DNA of 64,000 nucleotides, taken from Bryobacterales bacterium (lineage in GTDB: Bacteria > Acidobacteriota > Terriglobia > Bryobacterales > Bryobacteraceae). Each line of letters begins with the position of its first letter. Position 1 is the stretch's first letter. Below are positions 41,814 to 50,477 of the stretch, in pieces. Location of the stretch: contig SHUD01000001.1 of assembly GCA_009697505.1 (NCBI GenBank), positions 1-64,000 on the forward strand. Direction: 5' to 3'. The notes below the pieces were generated by a model. The model had not been told where the DNA came from. It made no database searches and saw nothing but the letters and a program-made list of their open reading frames with translations. A program made the position numbers and the translations under genes.

Positions 41814-43486
41814 TGAAACCGGTCGCGGCAGCGCTCCTGATTGCGAGTTACCTCGCTGCCCAAGCGCCACCCGTTTCCAGCGAACTGCGCCCCCTGATCG
41901 AGCGCTATACCGCCGATCGCGATTCCCTCAGCCGGGTATACGCTATCCGTTTCAGTGAAACGCGCCGCGCGCGCTTCGACCGTTTCTACGCCGAGCAGCA
42001 AGACGCGCTCAACAAGGTGAACTTCGACTCCTTGAGTCACGATGGACGCGTGGATTACCTGTTGTTTCGCAATTTGCTCGCGCGTCAGCGCCGTCAGCTT
42101 CAACTCGATGCCGCCCGCGACCGCGACGTGGAGCAACTGCTGCCGTTCGGTAAAACCATCATCACCCTCGAAGAAGCCCGTAAGCGCATGGAGAGCATCG
42201 ATCCGCGGAAAGCCGCCGATTCCGTCGCGGCCATCCTCAAGCCTATCGACGACGGACGCAAGGCCGCCGAGGGAAACTCCAAGCCCAAGACCTTGCTGGC
42301 GATCCGCGCGGCGGAACGTCTCACCGAGCTGCGCAAGATACTCAAAGGCTGGTTTGAGTTTTACAACGGCTACGATCCCAACTTCACCTGGTGGATGGCC
42401 GATCCCTATAAACGCGCCGACGCCGCACTGGAAGCCTACGCCAAGGCGATTCAGCCTGCGGAAAACAGCACGGTGGTGGGGAGTCCCGCCGGCCGCGACG
42501 CGCTGATCAGCGACCTCAACTACAATCTGATTCCCTACACGCCGGAGGAACTCATCGAACTGGCGCGCAAGGAGCTCGCCTGGTGCGAACAGGAAATGAT
42601 CCGCGCTTCGCGCGAAATGGGCCTGGGCGATGATTGGCACGCGGCGCTCGAAAAAGTAAAGAACGACTTTGTCGAACCCGGAAAGCAACCGGAACTGGTT
42701 CGGCGTTTAGCCCAGGAAGCCCTCGATTACGTCACGCAGCGCAACCTGGTCACCGTGCCTCCTCTAGCGCGCGAGGATTGGTGGCAGGAGATGCTCACGC
42801 CGGAACAGCAGCGCTCGGCGCCATTTTTCCTGGGCGGCTACATCATCGAGCTGGCTTTCCCCACCAACATCATGACTCAGGAGCAGAAGCTGATGAGCAT
42901 GCGCGGCAACAATGTCCATTTTGCGCGCGCCACCGTGCTGCACGAGCTGATCCCCGGCCACCATCTGCAATTTTTCATGGCGGCGCGTTCCCGCACTTAC
43001 CGCCGGCCGTTCGCCACGCCTTTCTGGACCGAGGGCAACGCCTTCTACTGGGAACTTCTGTTGTGGGACCAGGGATTCGCGAAAACGCCGGAGGACCGCA
43101 TCGGCATGTTGTTCTGGCACATGCACCGGGCCGCGCGCATCATCTTTTCGCTGAGCTTCCACCTCGGCAAAATGTCCGAGCAGGAGTCTATCGACTTTCT
43201 GGTGAACCGCGTGGGCTTCGAACGCGACAACGCCACCGCGGAAGTGCGGCGCTCGTTTGATGGCTCGTATCCGCCGATCTATCAATCCGCGTATATGCTG
43301 GGGGCTTTGCAATTCAAGACCCTGCACAAGGAACTGGTCGAATCCGGCAGGATAACCGACCGCGCCTTTCACGACGCGATCCTGGAACAGAACTCGATCC
43401 CCGTGGAACTCATCCGCGCCAATCTGATCCAGCAGCCCCTCACCCGGGATTTCAAGACCGCCTGGCGCTTTTGGGAGTCGCGTTAG
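41813..43486 (+). CDS. DUF885 family metallopeptidase-like protein, exported
   Basis: A 557-residue protein from an ATG that overlaps the previous TGA (TGATG). The N-terminus MKPVAAALLIASYLAAQA is a signal peptide. The DUF885 signature HELIPGHH at 377-384 is an HExxH-like zinc site, with a downstream Glu in FWTEGNAFYWELLLWDQG completing it. The family is thought to be peptidase-like with a thermolysin-type fold; substrates are unknown. It meets the enoyl-CoA hydratase gene tail-to-tail with a four-base overlap. Confidence 0.87.
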   Translation: MKPVAAALLIASYLAAQAPPVSSELRPLIERYTADRDSLSRVYAIRFSETRRARFDRFYAEQQDALNKVNFDSLSHDGRVDYLLFRNLLARQRRQLQLDAARDRDVEQLLPFGKTIITLEEARKRMESIDPRKAADSVAAILKPIDDGRKAAEGNSKPKTLLAIRAAERLTELRKILKGWFEFYNGYDPNFTWWMADPYKRADAALEAYAKAIQPAENSTVVGSPAGRDALISDLNYNLIPYTPEELIELARKELAWCEQEMIRASREMGLGDDWHAALEKVKNDFVEPGKQPELVRRLAQEALDYVTQRNLVTVPPLAREDWWQEMLTPEQQRSAPFFLGGYIIELAFPTNIMTQEQKLMSMRGNNVHFARATVLHELIPGHHLQFFMAARSRTYRRPFATPFWTEGNAFYWELLLWDQGFAKTPEDRIGMLFWHMHRAARIIFSLSFHLGKMSEQESIDFLVNRVGFERDNATAEVRRSFDGSYPPIYQSAYMLGALQFKTLHKELVESGRITDRAFHDAILEQNSIPVELIRANLIQQPLTRDFKTAWRFWESR

Positions 43487-44241
43487 CTCTTTTTCGTGAA
43501 TCCCGCAAAGCCCCTTTTTGCGTCTTCGGTGGTGCGGGAAAGCGCGTTCACCTGTGCGCCTGCTTCGATGGCTTTTTCGAGCGTCATGCCATCGGTCTGG
43601 TACAGCAAATTCTTCAGCAAAGTCAGAGCCGTGGCAGACTTTTCGGCCAGACCCTGCACATAAGCGTCCACGCTGGCCGCGAAGTCCTCATCGGAAAGGA
43701 CTCGATTGATGAGGCCAATCGCGTGCGCCTCATCGGCGGAAACGCTCTCTCCGCTGGCCAGCAGCTCGAACATGCGCTTTTCGGTGACCGAGCGGCGCAG
43801 CAGAGCGGCGACCATGGCGGGAACAAAGCCGATCTTTACTTCCGGGTAGCCAAAGCAAGCCGATTCCGCCGCCAGGACCAGATCACACGCCGAGGCGATC
43901 CCGGCCCCGCCTCCCAGCGCCCGGCCTTGCACCGCCGCGACCACCGGATGCGGATGTTTGCGGATGGCCAGCAGCACCTCCGCCAGTTTACGCGCGGTCT
44001 CCAGGTGCTCCACGGCACTGGCAGCGTTGCCCCGGTCGAGCGCGAGCAAGTCCATACCCGCGCAGAAATCCTTGCCCGCGCCGCTGATCAGAACCACGCG
44101 CACGGCCTCGTCCGCCGCGGAGCGTTGCAAGGCATCGCGCAAACCCGCGGCCATTTCCGCATTCAAGGCATTCCGCTTTTCCGGGCGATTCAAAATAATC
44201 CGCGCAATTCCCGCCCCGGCACGGTACAAAATGAGGTCCAT
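43483..44241 (-). CDS. Enoyl-CoA hydratase/isomerase family protein
   Basis: A 252-residue crotonase-fold protein. Oxyanion-hole elements are present in SGAGKDFCAGMDLLAL and GRALGGGAGIASACDLVLAAE, and the PEVKIGFVP block supplies one of the usual acid positions. The active-site acids vary among hydratases, isomerases and methylglutaconyl-CoA hydratases, so the reaction cannot be set. No beta-oxidation genes are adjacent. It is divergent from the PpiC-type isomerase gene. Confidence 0.85.
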   Translation of the reverse strand: MDLILYRAGAGIARIILNRPEKRNALNAEMAAGLRDALQRSAADEAVRVVLISGAGKDFCAGMDLLALDRGNAASAVEHLETARKLAEVLLAIRKHPHPVVAAVQGRALGGGAGIASACDLVLAAESACFGYPEVKIGFVPAMVAALLRRSVTEKRMFELLASGESVSADEAHAIGLINRVLSDEDFAASVDAYVQGLAEKSATALTLLKNLLYQTDGMTLEKAIEAGAQVNALSRTTEDAKRGFAGFTKKS

Positions 44242-44276
44242 CGTTTGTTATTGTAGCCCCTGCTATCCTGATCCTT

Positions 44277-45167
44277 ATGAGAACTTCCTTGCTCCTGCCC
44301 GGTATTTTGGCGGCTTCCCTGTTCGCGTGGGGACAGCAGCCGGCATCGCCTCCCAAGCCCGCCGGCGCCGATCCCGTCGTGCTCACTGTCGGGACAGAAA
44401 AACTCACCAAGTCTCAATTCGAGCAAATCGTTCAGCAGATCATCGCGCAGATGCCCCCCGAGCGGCGCGCCGCGGCGAACGCACCCGACGCCCGTCGGCA
44501 ACTGGCGGAGCAACTGGCCGAGTTGAAGGCGCTGGCGCAGGAAGCGCGCCGCGAAAAGATCGACCAGACCGAAGAGGCCAAGACGCAGCTTATGATGCGC
44601 ACCGATCAGGTGATCGCCAGCCTGCTCTACCAAAAGATCGCCAAGGACGCCAAGCCGGAAGCCGCCGACCTCAAGACCTACTACGACGCGCACAAGAGCG
44701 AGTACGAAGCCGTGACCGCGCGTCACATTTTGATTCGCATGGCCGGTTCCCCGGTGCCGGTGAAACAGGGGCAGAAGGATCTGACCGACGACGAAGCGCT
44801 GGCCAAGGCCAAAGATCTGCGCGCCAAGATCACCGCCGGCGGAAACTTTGCCGATCTGGCCAAGGCCGAATCCGACGACACCGGCTCGGGAGCGAACGGC
44901 GGCTCGCTGGGCGAATTCACCCACGGCCGCATGGTCCCGCAGTTTGAAGAAGTCGCCTTCAAGCTCGCCGTCAACGAAGTCAGCGAGCCCGTGAAGACCC
45001 AGTTTGGCTACCACGTCATCCAGGTGCAGAAGCACGACAGCAAGTCCATGGACGATGTGAAGGCCGAGATCGAACAAAAGATCGGGCCGGAACTTGCGCA
45101 GAAGCAGATTGAAGCCATTAAGAGCAAGACCGCGATTACCTTCGATCAATCGTATTTCGGGAAATAG
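44277..45167 (+). CDS. Periplasmic parvulin-type peptidyl-prolyl isomerase
   Basis: A 296-residue protein with a signal peptide (MRTSLLLPGILAASLFAWGQ), an N-terminal SurA-like helical chaperone region (LTKSQFEQIVQQIIAQMPPE), and a PpiC domain at about 145-262: ARHILIRMAG, GGNFADLAKAESDDTGSGANGGSLGEFTHGRMVPQFEEVAF and TQFGYHVIQV. It probably helps fold exported or outer-membrane proteins. It is close to SurA or PrsA in plan but has only one parvulin domain. Confidence 0.9.
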   Translation: MRTSLLLPGILAASLFAWGQQPASPPKPAGADPVVLTVGTEKLTKSQFEQIVQQIIAQMPPERRAAANAPDARRQLAEQLAELKALAQEARREKIDQTEEAKTQLMMRTDQVIASLLYQKIAKDAKPEAADLKTYYDAHKSEYEAVTARHILIRMAGSPVPVKQGQKDLTDDEALAKAKDLRAKITAGGNFADLAKAESDDTGSGANGGSLGEFTHGRMVPQFEEVAFKLAVNEVSEPVKTQFGYHVIQVQKHDSKSMDDVKAEIEQKIGPELAQKQIEAIKSKTAITFDQSYFGK

Positions 45168-45200
45168 CTCCGGCATTTTAGCGAACCCAATGATGCGGTA

Positions 45201-46820
45201 ATGGAAGGCGCACCACGCAAAGGTCCACTTCCGCGCGCGGAAGTTATGCGCCATGCCGTGCACATGGCTGACGCCCTCAAAGAGGATCAGCCCGGCGGCG
45301 CTAGCTCGGACATATACAATTTCGGTTGCGCGCTGTATGAAATGCTGACGGGGCGTCCGGTTACCGGGGCGCGGCGGCGCGTGGAACCGCCGGCTCTGGA
45401 AAGCTTCCTCACGAAGTGTCTCCATCCGGACCCCGCCGCGCGCTACCAGTCCGTCGCGGAATTGCACCAGGCACTCGCCAAATTGCAGAAGGGACGCAAT
45501 ATCCGGCTTGAGTACGTCTTTATTTCCATCGCTGTCGTGACGCTGGCCCTCGGTTTGGTTCTGCTCATGATGGAGTTCCCGTCCCGCCAGCGCTTCACCG
45601 ATAAAGATGTTCTGGTGATGGCGGATTTCACCAACACCACGCGCGACCCCATCTTCGACAAGGCTCTGCGCACCGCGCTGACGATGCAGCTTCAGCAATC
45701 ACCTTTCCTCAAGGTCATGGACGACGGGAAAGTGCGCCAGCACCTGGCACGCATGGCGCGGCCGCTGGATTCCCGTATCACCGCCGCGATCGCCCATGAC
45801 ATCTGCGAGCGCGAAGGCCAAAGGGCCATGCTCGGCGGAGCCATCGCGGACTTGGGCAACGCCTTTGAGGTCACGGTACAAGTGCTGAGTTGCCGCACGG
45901 GGGCGACGCTCGCGCGCCAGCAAGTGCGCGCGGAGAGCAACCGGGACCAGGTGCTCGGTGCGATCTCGAAAGCGGCGAGCGGGATGCGTGCCGTGCTCGG
46001 CGAGCCGCGGTCTTCGCTGGAGAAATGGGACCGGCCGCTCGAGCAGGCCGCGACGGCATCGCTCGCGGCGATGCAGGCATACTCGTTTGGCGTGGAGCGG
46101 CGCAGTCTAGGTTCAGAGCTCGCCTCGGTGTCTTTCTTTGAGCGCGCTGTTGAGCTGGATCCGAACTTCGTGAACGCGCACCTGTCGCTGTTTTCCGCTT
46201 ACAACAACTTGAGCGACGACAATCGGGCCACGGAATCCCTCAAGAAGGCTTTCGCGTTGATCGACCGCGCCAGCGAGTACGAGCGCCTTCAGATCCGTGC
46301 CCTATACGAGCGCGACGTGACTCGTGATTTGAGCAAAGCACTGGCCGCCGCGCAGCTTCTCGTACGCAGTTATCCGCGATCAGGCGCGGCTCACTACGTG
46401 TTAGGAAGTATCTATGAGAGCCTCGGCCAAAACGAGCAGGCCTTGCGCGAATACCAAGCCGCCGTGGAGAATCCCGCGTACACGGCCCCTCTGATCGCCG
46501 CGTACATGCGGCTTAACCGGTTCGCGGAAGCGCACGAGGCGGCGAAAACATCAGTGGACCCCAATGTGCACCGCAACCTGCTCCGCCTGGCTTATCTGCA
46601 AGGCGATGCCACGGCCGCCGCCAAAGAAATGCAATGGTTCACGGGAAAGCCCGAGGAACACCTCAGCTTAATCGAACAATTCGAAAACGCGCGGGCTCAC
46701 GGCGACAACCAGAAAGCCGTGGCCCTCGCCGGGCAGGCTGCCGCGCTGGCCCGCCAGCACAATCTACAGGGGGTTGCGGATGAACTTCTCGCGGATGCCG
46801 CCAAGATGCGGGGGCGCTGA
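45201..46820 (+). CDS. Serine/threonine kinase-like TPR protein missing the catalytic core
   Basis: A 539-residue protein of the eukaryote-like kinase plus TPR type common in Acidobacteriota. Residues 8-25 (GPLPRAEVMRHAVHMADAL) match the helix before the catalytic loop. The frame then jumps to SSDIYNFGCALYEMLTGRPV, the segment after the activation loop. After a second shortened stretch it continues PPALESFLTKCLHPDPAARYQS. The ATP-binding lobe, HRD loop, DFG and APE motifs are all absent, so kinase activity is not possible. A membrane helix (104-125) and a long periplasmic TPR-like region follow intact. It is either a decaying gene or a repurposed scaffold or sensor. Confidence 0.75.
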   Translation: MEGAPRKGPLPRAEVMRHAVHMADALKEDQPGGASSDIYNFGCALYEMLTGRPVTGARRRVEPPALESFLTKCLHPDPAARYQSVAELHQALAKLQKGRNIRLEYVFISIAVVTLALGLVLLMMEFPSRQRFTDKDVLVMADFTNTTRDPIFDKALRTALTMQLQQSPFLKVMDDGKVRQHLARMARPLDSRITAAIAHDICEREGQRAMLGGAIADLGNAFEVTVQVLSCRTGATLARQQVRAESNRDQVLGAISKAASGMRAVLGEPRSSLEKWDRPLEQAATASLAAMQAYSFGVERRSLGSELASVSFFERAVELDPNFVNAHLSLFSAYNNLSDDNRATESLKKAFALIDRASEYERLQIRALYERDVTRDLSKALAAAQLLVRSYPRSGAAHYVLGSIYESLGQNEQALREYQAAVENPAYTAPLIAAYMRLNRFAEAHEAAKTSVDPNVHRNLLRLAYLQGDATAAAKEMQWFTGKPEEHLSLIEQFENARAHGDNQKAVALAGQAAALARQHNLQGVADELLADAAKMRGR

Positions 46821-46822
46821 GT

Positions 46823-48133
46823 TCAGAGCCGGACGATTTTTTCGGACTGATACCCCTTCAGTGCATTGCGCGTATCGACGATCAACTTCGCGCTTTCCAG
46901 AATCCGCGGGTAATCGAAGTTCCTGTGATCGGTCACGATGACCACGCAATCCGCCTCCGCCGACGCGGTTTCCGGATCCATGGAAGACATCGCCGGAATC
47001 ACTCCGTCAGCGCGGAGCTGCGGTACGTACGGATCGCTATAGGTCACCTTCGCGCCGCGCTTGTCGAGCAAGTGGATAATGTCGAGCGCCGGAGATTCGC
47101 GCACGTCGTCGATTTCCCGCTTGTAGGCCGCCCCCAAAACGTGCACGCGCGAATCTTTCAACGCCTTGGCGTGATCGTTGAGCGCGTTCTGAATCTTGTC
47201 GACCACGAAATGCGGCATGTTGCCGTTGATGTAACCGGCCAGCTCAATAAAACGCGCCTCAATGCCCGCCTGTTTGGTCTTCCATGATAAATAAAACGGA
47301 TCAATGGGAATGCAGTGGCCGCCTAGTCCCGGTCCCGGATAAAACGGCATGAAGCCGAACGGTTTGGTGGCCGCCGCGTCGATCACTTCCCACACGTTGA
47401 TGCCCATGCGGTCGCACAGCATCGCCATCTCGTTCACCAGACCGATATTGATCATCCGGAAGGTGTTTTCGAGCAGCTTGACCATCTCCGCCACGCGCGT
47501 GGAGCTCACTGGAATCACGGTCTCCAGTGCCTGCCCATAAAATGCGGCGCCCAGTTGCGTGCACGCAGGCGTAATGCCGCCCACCACCTTGGGAATGTTC
47601 TTGGTCTGATACGTCGCGTTACCGGGATCCACGCGCTCCGGCGAAAAACACAGGAAGAAATCCTCGCCCACTTTGAGGCCCGGTTTTTCAAACATGGGCA
47701 GCATCAATTCATTGGTCGTGCCCGGATAGGTGGTCGATTCCAGAATCACCAGCATCCCGGGATGAAAATGTTTGGCGATCTCCTGGCAGGAGCTGACAAT
47801 GTAGCTCATGTCCGGATCTTTGGTTTTGCGCAGCGGCGTGGGCACGCAAATGTTGATGGTGTCCAAATCCGCGACGGCCGCGAAATCCGCCGTCGCGGTA
47901 ATCTTGCCTGCTCTTACGAGAGGCGCCAATACCGAGGTGGGTACATCCTGGATATAAGACTCGCCGCGATGGATCGCCGCCACCTTTTCCGGGTCGATAT
48001 CGATCCCGGTAACGGAAAATCCGGCGTGAGCGAATTCCACCGCCAGCGGCAGCCCCACATAGCCCAAGCCGACGATGCCCGTGCGCGCCTGTTTGGACTG
48101 AATCTTCTTTTCAAGCTGTTCGAATGGACTCAC
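46823..48133 (-). CDS. UDP-sugar dehydrogenase (WecC/WbpA family)
   Basis: A 436-residue four-electron dehydrogenase that oxidises a UDP-hexose (probably UDP-GlcNAc or UDP-ManNAc) to the uronic acid. NAD-binding GLGYVG is at 22-27, followed by CVPTPLRKTKDPDMSY and STTYPGTTNEL. Nucleophile Cys274 lies in GPGLGGHCIPIDPFY, with AYKREIDDVRESPAL in the C-domain. It overlaps dapF by four bases (ATGA). The damaged UDP-GlcNAc 2-epimerase at 8.3 kb would supply a possible substrate. Confidence 0.9.
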   Translation of the reverse strand: MSPFEQLEKKIQSKQARTGIVGLGYVGLPLAVEFAHAGFSVTGIDIDPEKVAAIHRGESYIQDVPTSVLAPLVRAGKITATADFAAVADLDTINICVPTPLRKTKDPDMSYIVSSCQEIAKHFHPGMLVILESTTYPGTTNELMLPMFEKPGLKVGEDFFLCFSPERVDPGNATYQTKNIPKVVGGITPACTQLGAAFYGQALETVIPVSSTRVAEMVKLLENTFRMINIGLVNEMAMLCDRMGINVWEVIDAAATKPFGFMPFYPGPGLGGHCIPIDPFYLSWKTKQAGIEARFIELAGYINGNMPHFVVDKIQNALNDHAKALKDSRVHVLGAAYKREIDDVRESPALDIIHLLDKRGAKVTYSDPYVPQLRADGVIPAMSSMDPETASAEADCVVIVTDHRNFDYPRILESAKLIVDTRNALKGYQSEKIVRL

Positions 48134-48936
48134 GCGCCCTCATTCCCCTTCCAAAAATACTCACCGCCGGCCACCAGCTCTGCCGGACCCGCCAACAGAA
48201 GGGCGCCGTTCTCCCAGCGCAACTCCAGTGGTCCCGCGGGAGTCAATACGCGCAGCGGGCTCTCCACCAGTCCGCGCGCCATCGCCGCGGCGGCAGCGCC
48301 CGTGGAACCAGTGCCGGAACTCATGGTCTCGCCCACGCCGCGCTCGAAAAAGCGCACGTCCAGCGTGTGCCGGTCCACGATCTTTACGAAAGAAACATTG
48401 GTCCGGTTGGGAAAGCGCGGATGGCGTTGGACGCGCGCGCCCAGCGCCTGCCACTCGAAATCGAAATGATCCACCAAAAACGCGCACTGTGGATTACCCA
48501 CGTTCAGGACCACGCAGTCGCGGCCCTCGATGCTGGCCCGCAACTCTTCCACTTGCGCCGTGCCCATGTTCATCTCGAAGGAAAACTCTGGTCCCGCGCG
48601 CGCGAGAAGACGCAAACGCTTCGGTCCAGCCCCGGTGGTGATCCGCACGTCAGTGAAGGCCAAACCGGCGTCCACCAGAAGCGCCGCCGCGCAGCGTGTT
48701 CCATTGCCGGAAATCTCACTCCGGCTTCCGTCCGAGTTCCACAATTCGATGGCCGCCTGAGCATTGCCGTCCGCTGCGGAAACCAATAGCCAGCCATCCG
48801 CGCCCACGCCCGTATGCCTTTCGCAGATGGCTACGGCGACAGCCGCAAAGTCTTCGAGTCCGGAGGGAAGCTGATCGCGCCAGGTGAGAAGAAAGTCGTT
48901 GCGCGCGCCATGCGCTTTGATGAAGGGGATTTTCAT
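48130..48936 (-). CDS. dapF: DapF-like diaminopimelate epimerase with one catalytic Cys replaced
   Basis: A 268-residue protein with the two-lobed DapF fold. The first catalytic cysteine is present (Cys82 in SGNGTRCAAALL), as are ICERHTGVGADGWLLV and the substrate-phosphate-like loops. The second motif, normally ACGTG, reads MSSGTGSTGAA, placing Ser at residue 207 where the second catalytic Cys is expected. Two-base epimerisation of LL-DAP needs both cysteines, so this enzyme may be altered, act on another substrate, or use serine. It overlaps both neighbours by four bases in a tight operon. Confidence 0.85.
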   Translation of the reverse strand: MKIPFIKAHGARNDFLLTWRDQLPSGLEDFAAVAVAICERHTGVGADGWLLVSAADGNAQAAIELWNSDGSRSEISGNGTRCAAALLVDAGLAFTDVRITTGAGPKRLRLLARAGPEFSFEMNMGTAQVEELRASIEGRDCVVLNVGNPQCAFLVDHFDFEWQALGARVQRHPRFPNRTNVSFVKIVDRHTLDVRFFERGVGETMSSGTGSTGAAAAAMARGLVESPLRVLTPAGPLELRWENGALLLAGPAELVAGGEYFWKGNEGA

Positions 48937-50477
48937 TGCGAATCAGGACGCCGCCGCTGGTAAATCTCAATCACCGGCGCTCCTTCTACGATAATCTGCT
49001 TCCTTAGTTCATAGTGGGGGCCGCTGCGTGCCGCTCTCAGAAGAGTTGCGGCAGTGGCATCGCCCGCCACGGCAATCGCCCACTCTTCATGCAGAAACAA
49101 TTCCGGACGCAGCGTGGCGGCGTCCCAGGCCGGATGATTGCCCTGCTGGAGTCCTTCCTGCAGACCAATCCCGGCGGCGCGGAATACGCCCGCCAGGTCG
49201 CCGAAGGAATAAAGGATCCCATCACCGGTCCGGTAATGGGCAGCCAGATAATCGCCAGATTGCTGGGTCCAGGCGCGCCGGGCCGTCGAATTTACCTCGG
49301 ATTCCTTCCACGTCACGGGATCTCCAGCGAATACACTGGCGCCCGCGATGGAGGCGATCAACACGGCCGCGACACCCGCGCGCGCCTTCCCGCCCGCAAT
49401 CGCCACCAGCGAAGCTGCCGCCAGCGCGCACAGCGGCAGACACGCCAGCGCATAGCGCGTGTTGTACCACTGATGGGGCCACAGTCCTGGCACATAGAGC
49501 GGAGTGCCGGAAGAATGCATGCTCCACACGTAAAAGACGGGAGGTAGCGCCAGCAACAACACCGGCCACCAGGCTTTCTTGGTAATCGCCACCACGGCGC
49601 CGAGCGCTCCTACGGCCAGCAACGGCACTCCCGCAACCAGTTTCATCGCCGCGAAATAATATTGCATCGCGGTCCGCCAATCGTGATCGCCGGGATAACG
49701 AGTCACTCCCTGAGCCACCTGCCGCGCATAGATTGCCGCCGCCGAATACTCACCGTTATAAAACTCCAGTGCGTTTGAATAATAGTATTGGTTGTGCGCC
49801 AGCCAGGCCAGCGGGCCGAGCGCGGCGAGCCCCGCGAAGATCGCGCCGTGCGATCGGCGAATCCACAGAATGTATAGCGCGGCAAACGGAAGCAGGAACC
49901 AGCCCTCATAGCGCGTCAGCGAAGCCGCGTTAGAGGCCGCTGCCGCCAGCGCGAGCGCGGCCAGTGACTGAGAATCGCGATACCAGATCGTGGCCCACAG
50001 CAACGCCGCGAGCGCGGCCGCAAACACCGCCTCGCTCATTGGGGTGGCCTGCAGATACAACATGTCCGGATTGAGCGCGAACAGCAGTGCCGCGGTGACA
50101 CCGGCCGCGGTGGACGCATACAGGCGCCGCGCGGCGGCGAACAAGAACGCCCCGGCCAGCACAAAACCAATCGCCGAGGGGACCACGCCGGCCAGCCCGC
50201 TGCGCCACAAATTGTCGTGCATCGCTAAGGGCAGCATCAGCAGGTGCGGCAACGGCAACCACACCGTCCCGAACTGTTCTCCGCCTGGAGTACGCGAATC
50301 CAAGACGCGCCGCGCGATGTTCAGGTGCGCCTCCGCGTCGCCGTAGAAAAGTGTGTAGCCGCGCGAGTAGCACCAGAAAGCCGCCGTCGCGCCGATGGCC
50401 GCCAGCAGCGCTGCCACTCCCAGCAGTTCCACCGCGCTAGAACGCGGTGAACGTGCGGAACTCTTCGAAGCGGGCAT
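48933..50477 (-). CDS. Membrane glycosyltransferase (GT39/ArnT-like)
   Basis: A protein of about 514 residues with roughly ten membrane helices. The first periplasmic loop contains FYGDAEAHLNIARRVLDS, whose Asp is in the position of the catalytic Asp of GT-C enzymes, followed by GTVWLPLPHLLMLPLA. A long C-terminal periplasmic domain follows. Such enzymes transfer a sugar from a polyprenyl-phosphate donor to lipid or protein. ATG 50477 overlaps the PfkB gene end by 41 bp; a GTG at 50432 is the alternative start. Its end overlaps dapF by four bases. Confidence 0.8.
   Translation of the reverse strand: MPASKSSARSPRSSAVELLGVAALLAAIGATAAFWCYSRGYTLFYGDAEAHLNIARRVLDSRTPGGEQFGTVWLPLPHLLMLPLAMHDNLWRSGLAGVVPSAIGFVLAGAFLFAAARRLYASTAAGVTAALLFALNPDMLYLQATPMSEAVFAAALAALLWATIWYRDSQSLAALALAAAASNAASLTRYEGWFLLPFAALYILWIRRSHGAIFAGLAALGPLAWLAHNQYYYSNALEFYNGEYSAAAIYARQVAQGVTRYPGDHDWRTAMQYYFAAMKLVAGVPLLAVGALGAVVAITKKAWWPVLLLALPPVFYVWSMHSSGTPLYVPGLWPHQWYNTRYALACLPLCALAAASLVAIAGGKARAGVAAVLIASIAGASVFAGDPVTWKESEVNSTARRAWTQQSGDYLAAHYRTGDGILYSFGDLAGVFRAAGIGLQEGLQQGNHPAWDAATLRPELFLHEEWAIAVAGDATAATLLRAARSGPHYELRKQIIVEGAPVIEIYQRRRPDSQ

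Noticed and set aside
40850-42688. A 612-codon minus-strand open frame
   Set aside because: It is antisense to the MgtE-N/CBS gene and the DUF885 gene, both with family motifs, and its translation is low-complexity Ser/Arg-rich. It is a high-G+C shadow.
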